64,000 nt of DNA from Magnaporthiopsis rhizophila. Taxonomy: Eukaryota > Ascomycota > Sordariomycetes > Magnaporthales > Magnaporthaceae. The notes beneath the pieces are model-generated. The model had not been told where the DNA came from and ran no database searches. It saw nothing but the letters and a program-made list of their open reading frames with translations. The DNA is taken from assembly GCA_003049465.1 (NCBI GenBank), contig PYSS01000134.1:1-64000 (forward strand). The letters run 5' to 3'. How positions within the stretch are numbered: the stretch's first letter is position 1; every line of letters starts with the position of its first letter. Made by a program: the position numbers and the translations under genes. Positions 11,449 through 21,168 of this stretch are shown here, piece after piece.

Positions 11449-14346
11449 TTAGATAAAAATGGCAAAATCATCACCCCCCGAACCCAGGCTGGACCCATTG
11501 GACGGCTCGCGTTGACCGAAGAGCCCACCACTTCCAACCGGCGTCCCGCCAACAACCTGCCCTCTCAACATGGAATACCGTGACACGCGCTTCAGGTCCC
11601 TCGCCGGCACGGGCGGCGGCGGCGGGGAGTCCGGGCCGTCGTGCACCGTCTGCCACTCCGTCCCGTCACTAACCACGCTTCTGCCATCACCGCCGACGCC
11701 GTCGCTGCCCGTGCCGTGGGCTTCGCGCATCGCCCACTCGTTGACAACGGCAGATTCGCCGTCACCGTGGTCCGCCGCGAGGACCGTCCAGTTCGCACCC
11801 CCGCCTCCCACGGACAGTTCGGACGGTGTAAGCGACGACGACAGCGACGACACCGTCCGCGCCGCCGCCGACGGCGTCACCGAGCGGCTCGCCAGGTCGC
11901 GGCGTGGTGTCGCGAATGGGTCCATCGACCTCGAGAAGCGAGCGAGCGGCGACAATGGGGAAGAGGGGGACTCGGGGCTGCCACCAAAGCCGTCGCCGCG
12001 GCTGTGCGGCAGGTCCCTGAACCTCCCCGAGCCGCGGAGACTGCTGGTTCCGTCCGAGCCCTGGCCGCGCCGGCTGACGGGAAGCGAGGACGGCGCGCGG
12101 ACCGACAGCGCCACCGGCCGCGGGCGGTCTAGCATCGTCCCAGTCGCCGCCGACGAGTTTGGTTCCGTCGTGTCGGTGCTAGTGGTGGTAGTAAAAACGG
12201 CCGCAGCGGTAGTACCCTGGCCGATATGCGCAAACGCCCGAGACCAGCGCTTCTTCCCCGCCCCGAGCGAGCCGGCCGTCGAGGGTGGCCTTGAGGATGA
12301 TGCCGCATCTGCATCCGGCATATGGCCGCGCTTGGATTCCGGCGTCTGCTGTATGCTGTCGTCATTGCCCAAGGTCGGTACGTCCATCTCGATGTTGCCG
12401 CGGATGGCCCCGCCACCGCCACCGCCACCGCCGCCGCCGCCTGCGCTCCCCGGTAGCGGCTCGTACATGCCTCCGAAATACCCCTGCTCGTCGTAGAGGC
12501 TGGTGTCTGAGAGATAGCTATTTGCCCTTGACTTGCGAGATTTCCTCCCCGCAAGCGCCCTGGCTACGCTCCAGGTGCCGCCACCTCTCCCATCCGCAGA
12601 CCCAGAGTCGCCGTCGGGCGTGGGTGGTACCGGTATTGCCCCGTTGTTTCCCCTCAACCCCAACCCCAGGCCAACACGGGCTGAGGCTGGCGCTGGCGTC
12701 ATGCCACCACTCACTTGGCCGGCGGCCTTTGTAGGCGTCCGTGGGAGTGAATCATCACATTGTGCGCTCAGAGCTTGCAGCGATGGGGTTGGGTACGCCT
12801 CGCCGTTCATGACGTAGCTGCCCGGAAGAGGGCGCGAGATGTCTGTGGTTTCCACCCCGCGTGCTGACGCTCTTTTGCGACAGCAGATGCAGATTATCAT
12901 GAGCGCCATAAGCAGAAAGAATACGGGCACGATGATGGCCGGAAGAAGGACGGCAAGCCGCGGTGAGCTTGCGCTGGAGTTTTCCGGTGCGTCTGTGGCT
13001 AGGCCAGGCGCATCGGAAGCGCTTTCCGAGGGAGATGCCGGATTTGCGGTTGTGCTCTGGTCGGTGGCGGTAACGTCAACTTCCGGCCCGGAAATGTTGA
13101 GCCTCAACGATCTTTCGTCTGTGGTTTCGGAGCTGTCTGCAGCCCTTGCTTTGAGGAGGATGATTGATGTAGAAAGGGTCCTTGGGACGTCGCCAGAGAT
13201 GGTCATGGCCTCGGGATCGTATCGGACCCATTGGGCCTGCGGCTGTGTCTCGAGTTCAATCTCGGTCTCGGACGGCCTCCAAAGGTAAGGCTTCAAGTCG
13301 AGCAGCAGCCGGGAGCCGGGCTTGAGTGTAATATCTCTGAACGAGCTTCGGAACAAGCCAGTTGCCACCTTGACCTGCACAGTCATGTTGAGTGCATTGC
13401 CGTACGCATCCTTGAGAATCAGTGGGAAGGCCGTGGGCGAACTGTTTGTGGGCGGCGTCCCCTTGAATTCTAGGGTGTTTTTATCAAACGTGAGCCAAGG
13501 AGGGATACCTGGGGTTGTTGTTGAGGCGATATCTCTTGGCCCTGCCTCCTCCCCATCGATCCTGATTTTACCATTCAAGTTAGAGTTCGCCACGGCTTTT
13601 CCCGAGGTTGCATTGATGATAAACGTAGCATCGTTCGTTGTCAGCCGGCGGCTTCCGACCACAACGGAGAACGAGACGGAGAGAGCCGAGAATCCGGGGA
13701 CGTCGGAAGCTACGAGCTGGAACCCAAAGATCTGTGGAGGCTCCACCAATGAGCTCAACGGGGGTGTGCGCCCAGAGAAGGTGAGTTTTTCGGGATCAAA
13801 CGAGATCCAAGCTGGAAGTGGACTGTTGTCGGCACTGACGGCGTAGTAGTCGAGATCGGTCCGCGAGAACGTCTTGGGGGAAAAGGCGAAGCTGAAAGGC
13901 TTCTCTGGGTAAGAGAGCACGGATGACGGTTGCGAAAAGGGGCCGAAGGTGGGCACTTGTTCGGCCGACGGAATCAGCACTTCCGGTGGTAGCCGTTTGG
14001 AAACGACCAGAGTCGCAGAGAGAGTTGTCGATCCGGTTCGGTCAGTCGCGACGATTTCTATCGGAACACCAACCACATCGTCGCCAGACGTCACGTCGAC
14101 CGCTCTTGGGGTTCCGAAGAGTCGCCGGGCCTTGCTGTCGATAGCCAACCACTTCGGGGCCTTGAGGAGTGAGTAGGTCATGGGCAAGTCCGAGGTGAAA
14201 GTCGCGCTGGAGAAAACGAAGGAGAATGGCTCGGAGACGCGGGCGATCGGAGGGACCTGGGAGTTGATCGGAAACGAGACGGAAGGGGCAGCGCTGGTGC
14301 AGCCGGCGAGCAGCAGCACCAGACCTAGCCGCACGAGCGACGCCAT
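11449..14346 (-). CDS. axl2: Axl2/Bud10-like polarity protein with cadherin-like domains
   Basis: A single exon gives 965 residues from the ATG at 14346; upstream in-frame codons lack an ATG. A signal peptide (MASLVRLGLVLLLAGCTSAA) precedes about four dystroglycan-type cadherin-like (CADG) repeats, marked by PxWLxxD/xxxxFSGTP-type blocks (PKWLAIDSKARRLFGTP, PAWISFDPEKLTFSGRTP, PPWLTFDKNTLEFKGTP, AQWVRYDPEAMTISGDVP). A Ser/Thr-rich stalk leads to one transmembrane helix (about residues 463-489) followed by CICCRKR. The long cytoplasmic tail is Ser/Gly/Pro-rich with a run of glycines. In yeast Axl2 marks the axial bud site and interacts with septins and Cdc42 signalling; in moulds it acts in septation or conidiation. 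The role here is inferred from this layout. Confidence 0.87.
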   Translation of the reverse strand: MASLVRLGLVLLLAGCTSAAPSVSFPINSQVPPIARVSEPFSFVFSSATFTSDLPMTYSLLKAPKWLAIDSKARRLFGTPRAVDVTSGDDVVGVPIEIVATDRTGSTTLSATLVVSKRLPPEVLIPSAEQVPTFGPFSQPSSVLSYPEKPFSFAFSPKTFSRTDLDYYAVSADNSPLPAWISFDPEKLTFSGRTPPLSSLVEPPQIFGFQLVASDVPGFSALSVSFSVVVGSRRLTTNDATFIINATSGKAVANSNLNGKIRIDGEEAGPRDIASTTTPGIPPWLTFDKNTLEFKGTPPTNSSPTAFPLILKDAYGNALNMTVQVKVATGLFRSSFRDITLKPGSRLLLDLKPYLWRPSETEIELETQPQAQWVRYDPEAMTISGDVPRTLSTSIILLKARAADSSETTDERSLRLNISGPEVDVTATDQSTTANPASPSESASDAPGLATDAPENSSASSPRLAVLLPAIIVPVFFLLMALMIICICCRKRASARGVETTDISRPLPGSYVMNGEAYPTPSLQALSAQCDDSLPRTPTKAAGQVSGGMTPAPASARVGLGLGLRGNNGAIPVPPTPDGDSGSADGRGGGTWSVARALAGRKSRKSRANSYLSDTSLYDEQGYFGGMYEPLPGSAGGGGGGGGGGGAIRGNIEMDVPTLGNDDSIQQTPESKRGHMPDADAASSSRPPSTAGSLGAGKKRWSRAFAHIGQGTTAAAVFTTTTSTDTTEPNSSAATGTMLDRPRPVALSVRAPSSLPVSRRGQGSDGTSSLRGSGRFRDLPHSRGDGFGGSPESPSSPLSPLARFSRSMDPFATPRRDLASRSVTPSAAARTVSSLSSSLTPSELSVGGGGANWTVLAADHGDGESAVVNEWAMREAHGTGSDGVGGDGRSVVSDGTEWQTVHDGPDSPPPPPVPARDLKRVSRYSMLRGQVVGGTPVGSGGLFGQREPSNGSSLGSGGDDFAIFI

Positions 14347-15574
14347 CCTCCCAGACGTGATGGGGTTCTCGTGGGAGAGGTTTCGCAAGCGCTCATGGGG
14401 GATGCAGAAACAGAAACAAGAGCGAGCGACGGCGAGGTTGGTCGGAAAGAGTGTCGGCGGGATGTCAAAACACTCGGGTTGATCAAACGGTCTAGGAACT
14501 TGCGGCTTTCACGGAGACGCCAGGTCCAATCTGAGCGCGGTGGTCATCGTTCTCTAGACGGAACTGGAGGAATGGCATCATTGCCGAAGAGGCCTAGGTC
14601 GGCTCGCCCAAGGTTGGGGAGCAACACTGAACAGGCCATGTGAAAATGAGGTCTCATTCCAGTGAGCGGTAGACCCTGAGACAGCAGTACATGCCTCCAT
14701 CATCTCTGGACGAGGGAGGACCGGAAGACTTGAGACGAGCCCTGTAAATGGGGTTCTGACTTGGAAGGGCGATGCTTGGTGAACAAAGAGGAAGGGATGA
14801 TGGTTTATTCTAAAAGAGCCACCCACGTAGCCTAGAAAAAACCGATACACCAAGCAAAGTAACCCTGGCCAAATAAGACTCCTTCACCAGGTCAGGCATT
14901 TAAAGGATAGGGAAGGAAATAGGAAAGTAAAAAAATGAGATAGGTAACAAAATAGGGGAAAAAAAAGGAAACGAGATGCTTCTTTCTTTTAAAAGGAGGT
15001 TGTTAATTGCTACCCATGTACCTAATGAGTGGCCTTTTGGTGTATCGCTTTTTTTCTGGTCTACGTGCCACCCGACCTTTCAACGTCAACTAATTAGGGC
15101 TGCCATCTAGCTCTCCTAGCCCGATAGGACACAGGTCAAAGAAGGTCTAAGGGGGATGATGCCGATACTGTACCACGAGCGGGCGCCTGTTATCCGGAGC
15201 CGTTGATCGGAGAATCGGAAGGATTACTCGACGAACACAGTCTTGGACCGCGCCGCCGGCCTGGAACCACCACATTTCACGCACGAAAGAAAGCAATACC
15301 TAGATGCAGCAACATAAAGTGGCCGCTAGGAAAAGGGACGCAGTGATGAGAGTGGGATTGCAAGGTGGCCATGAAGGTTGGTGGAAAGAAGGTGTGAAAT
15401 GACGAGGCGGCGGTGGTTTAGTGCTTCCTTTGTGACTCGTCGTCGGCCTACTGTTGGGCGTGTGCTCATCCAGTCCCACGACGGGCCGCCTCAATCAAAA
15501 AATTTCACTACCAGACCGAAAACGTCCACAGGAGCTTGAAAAGACAAACAAAACAGCACCTAGCTAGCTGCACA
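14347..15574. promoter_or_regulatory. Divergent promoter region between the Axl2 and EFM6 genes
   Basis: The two genes start at either end of this 1.2 kb. It holds moderately A-rich runs (14920-14990) and pyrimidine-rich patches. No gene or known binding site is recognised. Confidence 0.4.
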
Positions 15575-16329
15575 ATGGCAATCGACAGCGACCAGCGGCC
15601 GGAGTCGCCCGAGTTCTCGCCGCTCGCCATCGACGCGGACCTGACCCCCCTGCCAGAGTACAAGAAGGCGGGCACGACGACGCTCGACTTTGACGGCCTG
15701 CTCTCGGCGCCGCTCCGGCTCCACGAGGATCTCAGCTCGGGCTGCGGCGGACAGCTGTGGCCGGCGGGCATGGTGCTCGCCACGCACATGCTGCGCTACC
15801 ACCGAGACAAGCTCGGCGACGCAAGAATGTCTGTAAAATGAGATTTTCTCTTCTTCCTTCTCAACTCCCTGCTCGTTTGCCTCGCCCAACCCCGCCACGC
15901 CACCGCATCGTGGGATTAGGAGCGACCAAAATACACCCTTCCGGGATCATAAAACGTTAAATTTCTCGACACCGTTCCAACGATGGTACATTGAGCTCGC
16001 CTGATCTGTACATAGGCAGGCCAACGAGATGCTTCTATTCGTGGTGGCGATCGAGTGTTCGCCCGTGGGTATCTAACTTTTATGATCCTGTAGGAAGAGA
16101 ATCTCGCAACGTAAGGAAAACGCCCAGGAGAGTGAGAAGCTGATAAGCCTGCAGACTCGAGCTGGGCGCTGGCGGCGGCCTCGTTTCGCTCGCCGTGGCC
16201 AGAGGGTGCCAGGGCATCAAGCACCGGATCCTCGTCACGGACCAGGAGGAGATGTTTTCTCTGATGGAGCACAACATCCGCCTCAATGGCGTGGAGGACC
16301 GTGCCAAGGCCATGGTGCTGAACTGGTAC

Positions 16330-16367
<38 letters not shown>

Positions 16368-17004
16368 CTTCCCTGGACCTCACATCATTTCCCGTCCGTT
16401 ACACTTTTGCCCCTCTCCATCCTCGTCTCCCCCGCCCTACGTGCACTCCCTCTTCCCCAGATGCGCTGTGACGCCCGAGATGTGCGGCGGGTGGTTGCTT
16501 TTTGCCACGTTTCCCCCTCATCATTCATCGTGCTTTTCCCCGCCCGATAACGACGGTGTCCCTGCCGTGTCGGCTCCACGACGAAAATGGGCATTGAAAC
16601 ATGGCATGGATGGGCTGGGCTGGCTTGCTGACAAGACGGGGCGGCACGGCGGCGGCAGGGTCGCACTGAGCCTGCCGCCGCCTTCCGGCTTGCCAATCAG
16701 GGGCGACGAGCTCCCGCAAGAGGTGGTCGAGAGTCGACCGAACGTGATCCTGGCCGCCGATTGCGTCTACTTCGAGCCGGCGTTTCCGCTGCTGCAGAAG
16801 ACCATGGCGGACCTGCTGGCGCTCTGCCCAGAGGAGGCGACCATATACTTTTGCTTCAAGAAAAGGCGCCGGGCCGACATGCAGTTTCTCAAGAAGGCGC
16901 AGAAGCTGTTCTCGGTCCTCGAGGTCGCCGACCAGGCCCGCCCCGTCTTCAGCCGCGAGGGCCTGTTTCTCTATGCCATATCGAGCAAGCAGAGGCAGCA
17001 GTAG
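15575..17004 (+). CDS. efm6: Protein-lysine methyltransferase, EFM6/METTL21 type
   Basis: Three exons (15575-15828, 16155-16325, 16701-17004) give 242 residues. Joining exon 1 to exon 2 restores the SAM-binding motif I, ARILELGAGGGLVSLAVARG. Joining exon 2 to exon 3 restores VLNWGDELP, and ILAADCVYFEPAFPLLQKT follows as the D-x-x-Y post-motif II of seven-beta-strand lysine methyltransferases. Upstream SGCGGQLWPAGMVLATHML fits the conserved N-terminal GxxWPA block. Yeast Efm6 methylates elongation factor eEF1A, so a cytosolic role in translation is expected. The first intron would use a weak donor, GTCTGT; I chose it because it rebuilds motif I exactly. Intron 2 carries a 37-base T run. Confidence 0.85.
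16331..16367. repeat. T37 homopolymer just after an intron donor
   Basis: There are 37 consecutive T starting four bases after the GT of the EFM6 intron 2 donor (GTACG, then T37). This is unusually long and unusually close to the 5' splice site. Confidence 0.95.
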
Positions 17005-19624
17005 CAGGGGCAGCCTGGCGGTGGCGGTGGGAAAAAAAAATACGGGAAACAAAATAGCTCAGCTACGTCAGGATGCCGCCAACCGTCTGTGGCGGGCTGA
17101 GCACTCCTTTTTGTCATATTGGGCGGCGGCTCCGACTTGCCAGTTTTGATGCCGAGAGCCAAGCCCGTCCAGACCTTCCTTGATCCCCTTGGCGCCCTGG
17201 TCGGCTTCCGCGACTTAGACCGGTAGTTTACCTAATGGCGTCCCTGTCCCCAGCAACAAGCAGGATTCGGTTCTTTTTGCTGGCCTTTTGCCATGCGAAT
17301 GGGGCATTCCTTGTGACGGCGACCAGTACGACTTGGACCAGCTCGCCGGCCCCGATTTTTCGACTGCGGTGCCTTGTAGTATTCCCTGCTCGGTAGAGCG
17401 GTAGTGTCTGCATGAAGACGTGTCCAAGAAGGCCAGGCGCTTGTGACGCTCGAGTGATGAGAGTGTTTGGGGTGGTGGGGACGAGAAGATGTGCACAGTA
17501 CGGGCATAAAAAACTGCACAACTTCGGAAAGACCAAAGAAAGTGTGGTGACTCGGCGCCGAGCCAGAAAATTACGAAACATCATTGCTCACCCTTCCTAA
17601 TGTGGTGGCTCTGGGACCGCGTTTCGCGCTATCGCGGGACGAGTTGGGGGCGGCGTCGGGGAAGGAGTTCCCCAGGCCCCCGGACTGTCAGCTCGCACCT
17701 AGGTGGCACACTAGGACGGGTGTCTTTTGATTATGGGTGGCGCAGCTTGAGCGGAAGCTTCCATCCAACGGGCGGCATTCTCAAACTTGACACCTGGCCG
17801 TGCGGCCACCCGCCGACAGGGCTCCAAAGGGAGAGGGAAGGCAATGATGGATGTAGCTATGACCCGCACCCAGGTGCCTTTCTCTCTGGACCATTGAACG
17901 TCGTCCTGCTTCCGTTGCCGACGTTGCGGACGCGAGGAAACGCATTAAAAGCCAAGCCGGGCTGCCATGTGCCATGTGCGTATCCTGTTCTTTTTCCCGA
18001 TCGCTGTTTCCTGCCCCTCTGTTTCCCAGCAAGTCCCAGGTCAAGGGCAACTTGTCAGCCAACCTCAATGGGAGATCAGCCGAAGGGTGGTGGGTGGATT
18101 CCGCAAGTGGGGTGACCGTCTCGAGTGGGAGGCCCGTCCCCGCGACCAACCAATTGGCTGCAAAAAGAGGGAGTGGGGCCCCGCCCAGGCACCAAGGTGG
18201 TGGCCTGTCTGTGTTCCTGTACCTTGCAGCAGCCACCAGCGTCAACCGGCAGCTGCAGGGGTAGTTGCTCGGCGGTTGATGAGTGCTTTCCATGTCTTTC
18301 CCTCCTGCAGTCAGCAACCGGCGCCTTTGTACGGGCTTTTTCTTTTTTTAACCCTCACGCAGCTTTCGGCATTGTAACCGTCGCCAACAAAGCCGTGTGC
18401 CTCTTTTTTCGGCCCCCTGCCGAGCCTTGCGTCTTTTTTTCCGCCCTCTTCTCTTTTCTTTCTGCGGCTGCGGTGAATGCGTCGTGCGAGCTCCGCAGCA
18501 GGCGCCAGACAACGCATTCCACTTCAAGGCTGCATGGGGCCGTTTCTTTTTCTCACCAAGGATACCATGTCAAAGGTCTGGTTCGGACGGGACAAGGGAT
18601 GGCGACGTGGGCGGCCAGTCCCACCCTGAGCAATCACCGTTCGTCCAATCGCGGACGGCGAAAGGATTGTGGTCGGGGCCACCACTAGCAAGGAACAGAA
18701 AAAAGGGCTGGATTTTGAGTAAGAAAAAGCGGCAACGCAACGTTGGGTCGCTGCAACCTGCGCCCCCTCCTTTGAGTTTTTTTTTTTTTCTTTTTTTTTT
18801 CTGTCTTCTCCCCTGGATGGCCCGCCCTGGTTCCCACCTTGGCCAATGGTGGCGCGGGGCTCATCCCTGCTGCTCGCGTTGCGCTGGCTGGGATCTAAAG
18901 CAGGCTAGGAGGGCGGGCAGCTATGCAGCTTGCAGGGCCGCGCTCAGCTCACAACCTTGGTAGCGTCGGGTCACTTTATTCCCTCATTGCGATGCGCGCC
19001 CGGTGCTGCGAGCAGAGGAGAGGGCTCCAAAGCAGCCGCCCTCGGCCCCACCTTTTTTTGTGCAGCCCACTCGCACAGAGGAACCCAGGTCTGCGAACCC
19101 ATGTCCCTCATGTCAGGTACGAGCCCGTTCCTGGCCGTCGTCACCCAGCCCTCAGCTTTTCTTTTAAACCCTCCTCGTCCGGCGCTCTCAATCTCCCTTG
19201 TTTCCCCACCAGGCACGCTCCTTTGGCTCGTCTATCGCCTCCCTTTGCTCCCTTTCTTCCAGCTCTGGTAGGGTTTCTTTTAAACCCAGCTACCATTCAT
19301 TCTTTCTTGTGCTTTTGAGCTGTGCTCGCTAGACATATCCTGTCACCGGACAGACAACAAACACATTCCTTCTTCTTGGAACATCACTCCACAGAAGCCC
19401 ACTCCAGTCTCTACCAACCTCCCAGCAACGACCAAGTTGGCAAAGAAACATTGCTGTCTCAGCCCATCTTTCTGCAAACACTCATTTCCGGAATACGGGA
19501 GCCAAGCAACCCATCGCCGCTTCACTTCCAAGATACAATAGTAAAAAGGACAACAGCCCAAATCCTTACTTCCATTCTCCCTGCGTCGTTTGTTACACAA
19601 CCAAGTTGAACTGGACACATCGCC
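17005..19624. promoter_or_regulatory. Long upstream region of the expansin-like gene
   Basis: This 2.6 kb contains no convincing coding frame. It has long pyrimidine tracts (for example 18775-18805 and 19040-19270), CCAAT elements (18146-18156, 18838-18848) and several CCCCT (STRE-like) pentamers. Together these suggest a large, complex promoter with a long CT-rich leader, as is common for highly expressed secreted fungal proteins. The promoter reading is inference. Confidence 0.5.
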
Positions 19625-20548
19625 ATGAAGTCGACAACCTTCTACCTCTCTGCCGCGGCTCTGGCCTCGGCCGCCCTGGCCCAGCCTCACCGGCACCACA
19701 ACCATGCCCGCTTCCACAAAGCCCACGTGCGGGACGCCGGCCACAAGCCCGTCGCTCCTGTCATGGAGAAGCGCGACGTCGTCGTCGACTGGGTGACCGA
19801 GTGGGTGACGGAGACTGTCACTTCGTACTACGATGTGACGGCTACCGTCACATCCACCGAGAGCTCTTCCACGACCACCACGCCGCCTGCCGTTTCCACG
19901 ACCAGCTCCGGCGTCGCCGCCCAGTTCTTCGAGCCCTCGTCTAAGCCGGTTGAGGCCACGACACCAGTTGCGCCGCCGCCGCCGCCACCTCCCGCTGAGG
20001 TGAAGCCCGCCTCCAAGCCTGTGGAGGCGCCCCCTCCGCCTCCCGCGCCTCCCGTTGAGGTCAAGCCGACTCCTGCCCCTGCCCCTCCTGCCCCTGCTCC
20101 AGTTGCCCCCGCCCCACCTCCACCTCCGCCCGTTGAGAAGCCGGCGCCTCCTGCCGAGAAGCCTGCCCCTTCCCCTGCGCCAGTCTCTCCCCCGGCAACT
20201 GGCGGCGGCTCTGGCCCCGGCTCTGGCGGCGGCTCTTCGTACACCGGCGAGGTCACCCACTACACCGTCGGTCTGGGCGCCTGCGGCTTCGACGACTCGG
20301 GCAAGGACAGGACCGACTACATCGTCGCGCTCTCCCACAACCTCATGACCAGCGGCACCTGGCCCGACGCCCAGTGCGGCAAGAAGGTGACGCTGTCTTA
20401 CGGCGGCAAGTCCATTGTGGCCGAGATCCGCGACAAGTGCCCCAGCTGCCCTCCGTCGGCCATCGATGTCAGCGAGAAGGCTTTCCTGGACCTTTTCGGC
20501 GACCTCGGCATCGGCCGTGCCCGCGGTGTTAGCTGGACCATCTCTTGA
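19625..20548 (+). CDS. Secreted expansin-like protein (double-psi beta-barrel) with Pro-rich linker
   Basis: A single exon gives 307 residues. A signal peptide (MKSTTFYLSAAALASAALAQ) and a His-rich pro-region ending in MEKRD, a Kex2-type KR site, are followed by a Val/Thr-rich block and a proline/alanine/lysine-rich linker of about 100 residues. The C-terminal ~105 residues form an RlpA-like/expansin DPBB domain: GEVTHYTVGLGACGFDD, the conserved cysteines CGFDD, QCGKKV and DKCPSCPPSAIDVS, and the closing ARGVSWTIS. The His/Asp pattern is typical of small fungal expansin-like and Asp-hemolysin-like wall proteins. It is expected at the cell wall or outside the cell. No carbohydrate-binding module is seen, and its substrate is unknown. 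Confidence 0.88.
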   Translation: MKSTTFYLSAAALASAALAQPHRHHNHARFHKAHVRDAGHKPVAPVMEKRDVVVDWVTEWVTETVTSYYDVTATVTSTESSSTTTTPPAVSTTSSGVAAQFFEPSSKPVEATTPVAPPPPPPPAEVKPASKPVEAPPPPPAPPVEVKPTPAPAPPAPAPVAPAPPPPPPVEKPAPPAEKPAPSPAPVSPPATGGGSGPGSGGGSSYTGEVTHYTVGLGACGFDDSGKDRTDYIVALSHNLMTSGTWPDAQCGKKVTLSYGGKSIVAEIRDKCPSCPPSAIDVSEKAFLDLFGDLGIGRARGVSWTIS

Positions 20549-21168
20549 GCCCATCCATGGTGGTGGTGGTGATGATAGTCACAAAACCATGTGTTTTGTG
20601 CCTCTCTGTTGCCCGCAGCGGCGCATCCTTCTCTTCTCTCCCTGCCGGGATTTGCTGCTGGTGTGATGGGCGTTGATTGGTCCTCTCGGCAGAAACCAAT
20701 CAGCGCACGCACCCAACATGTGGCCCCGGGTTTTGATTATGACCATCGTTTTTGCTTGCAACGGCCTCCCCGGGATGTTTTTTTTGTCCCGTGGCAAAGG
20801 TTTGACGAATTTACTAGAACAAAAAGAAAATATCCGTGGGTGCTTGTGCCCTGGACACGCCAACAGCATTTTGCCTCACAGTTGTATGCCAGACTATACC
20901 CTACCATGACGGCGCTTGTCGGTGCAGTGTTGGAGTCCACGCACGTGGCCTTGGTCCATAGGAGAAAGTGGGACTTTTTTTTTTATTTTTTTTATTCGAG
21001 CACCTTGTGGTCACGACCGACTTGGGGAACTCGCTCATCCATAGATTCTGATTCTAATGTATATACCATAGGGACTAACTTCTTAAAACAATTGATATCT
21101 TTTTGAGGATCTACAATCTGCTCGCCTAAACGCCATTGCCCATCTTTGATAAGCCTTCTTGCCTACTC
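20549..21168. other. Convergent spacer between the expansin-like gene and CCZ1
   Basis: This is 620 bases of 3' flank on both sides, becoming AT-rich towards 21100. It holds a short T-rich run (20975-20995) and no gene. Confidence 0.5.

Noticed and set aside
19343..20554. 403-codon frame antisense to the expansin-like gene
   Set aside because: It is Arg/Gly-rich shadow coding produced by the GC-rich proline linker of the plus-strand gene.
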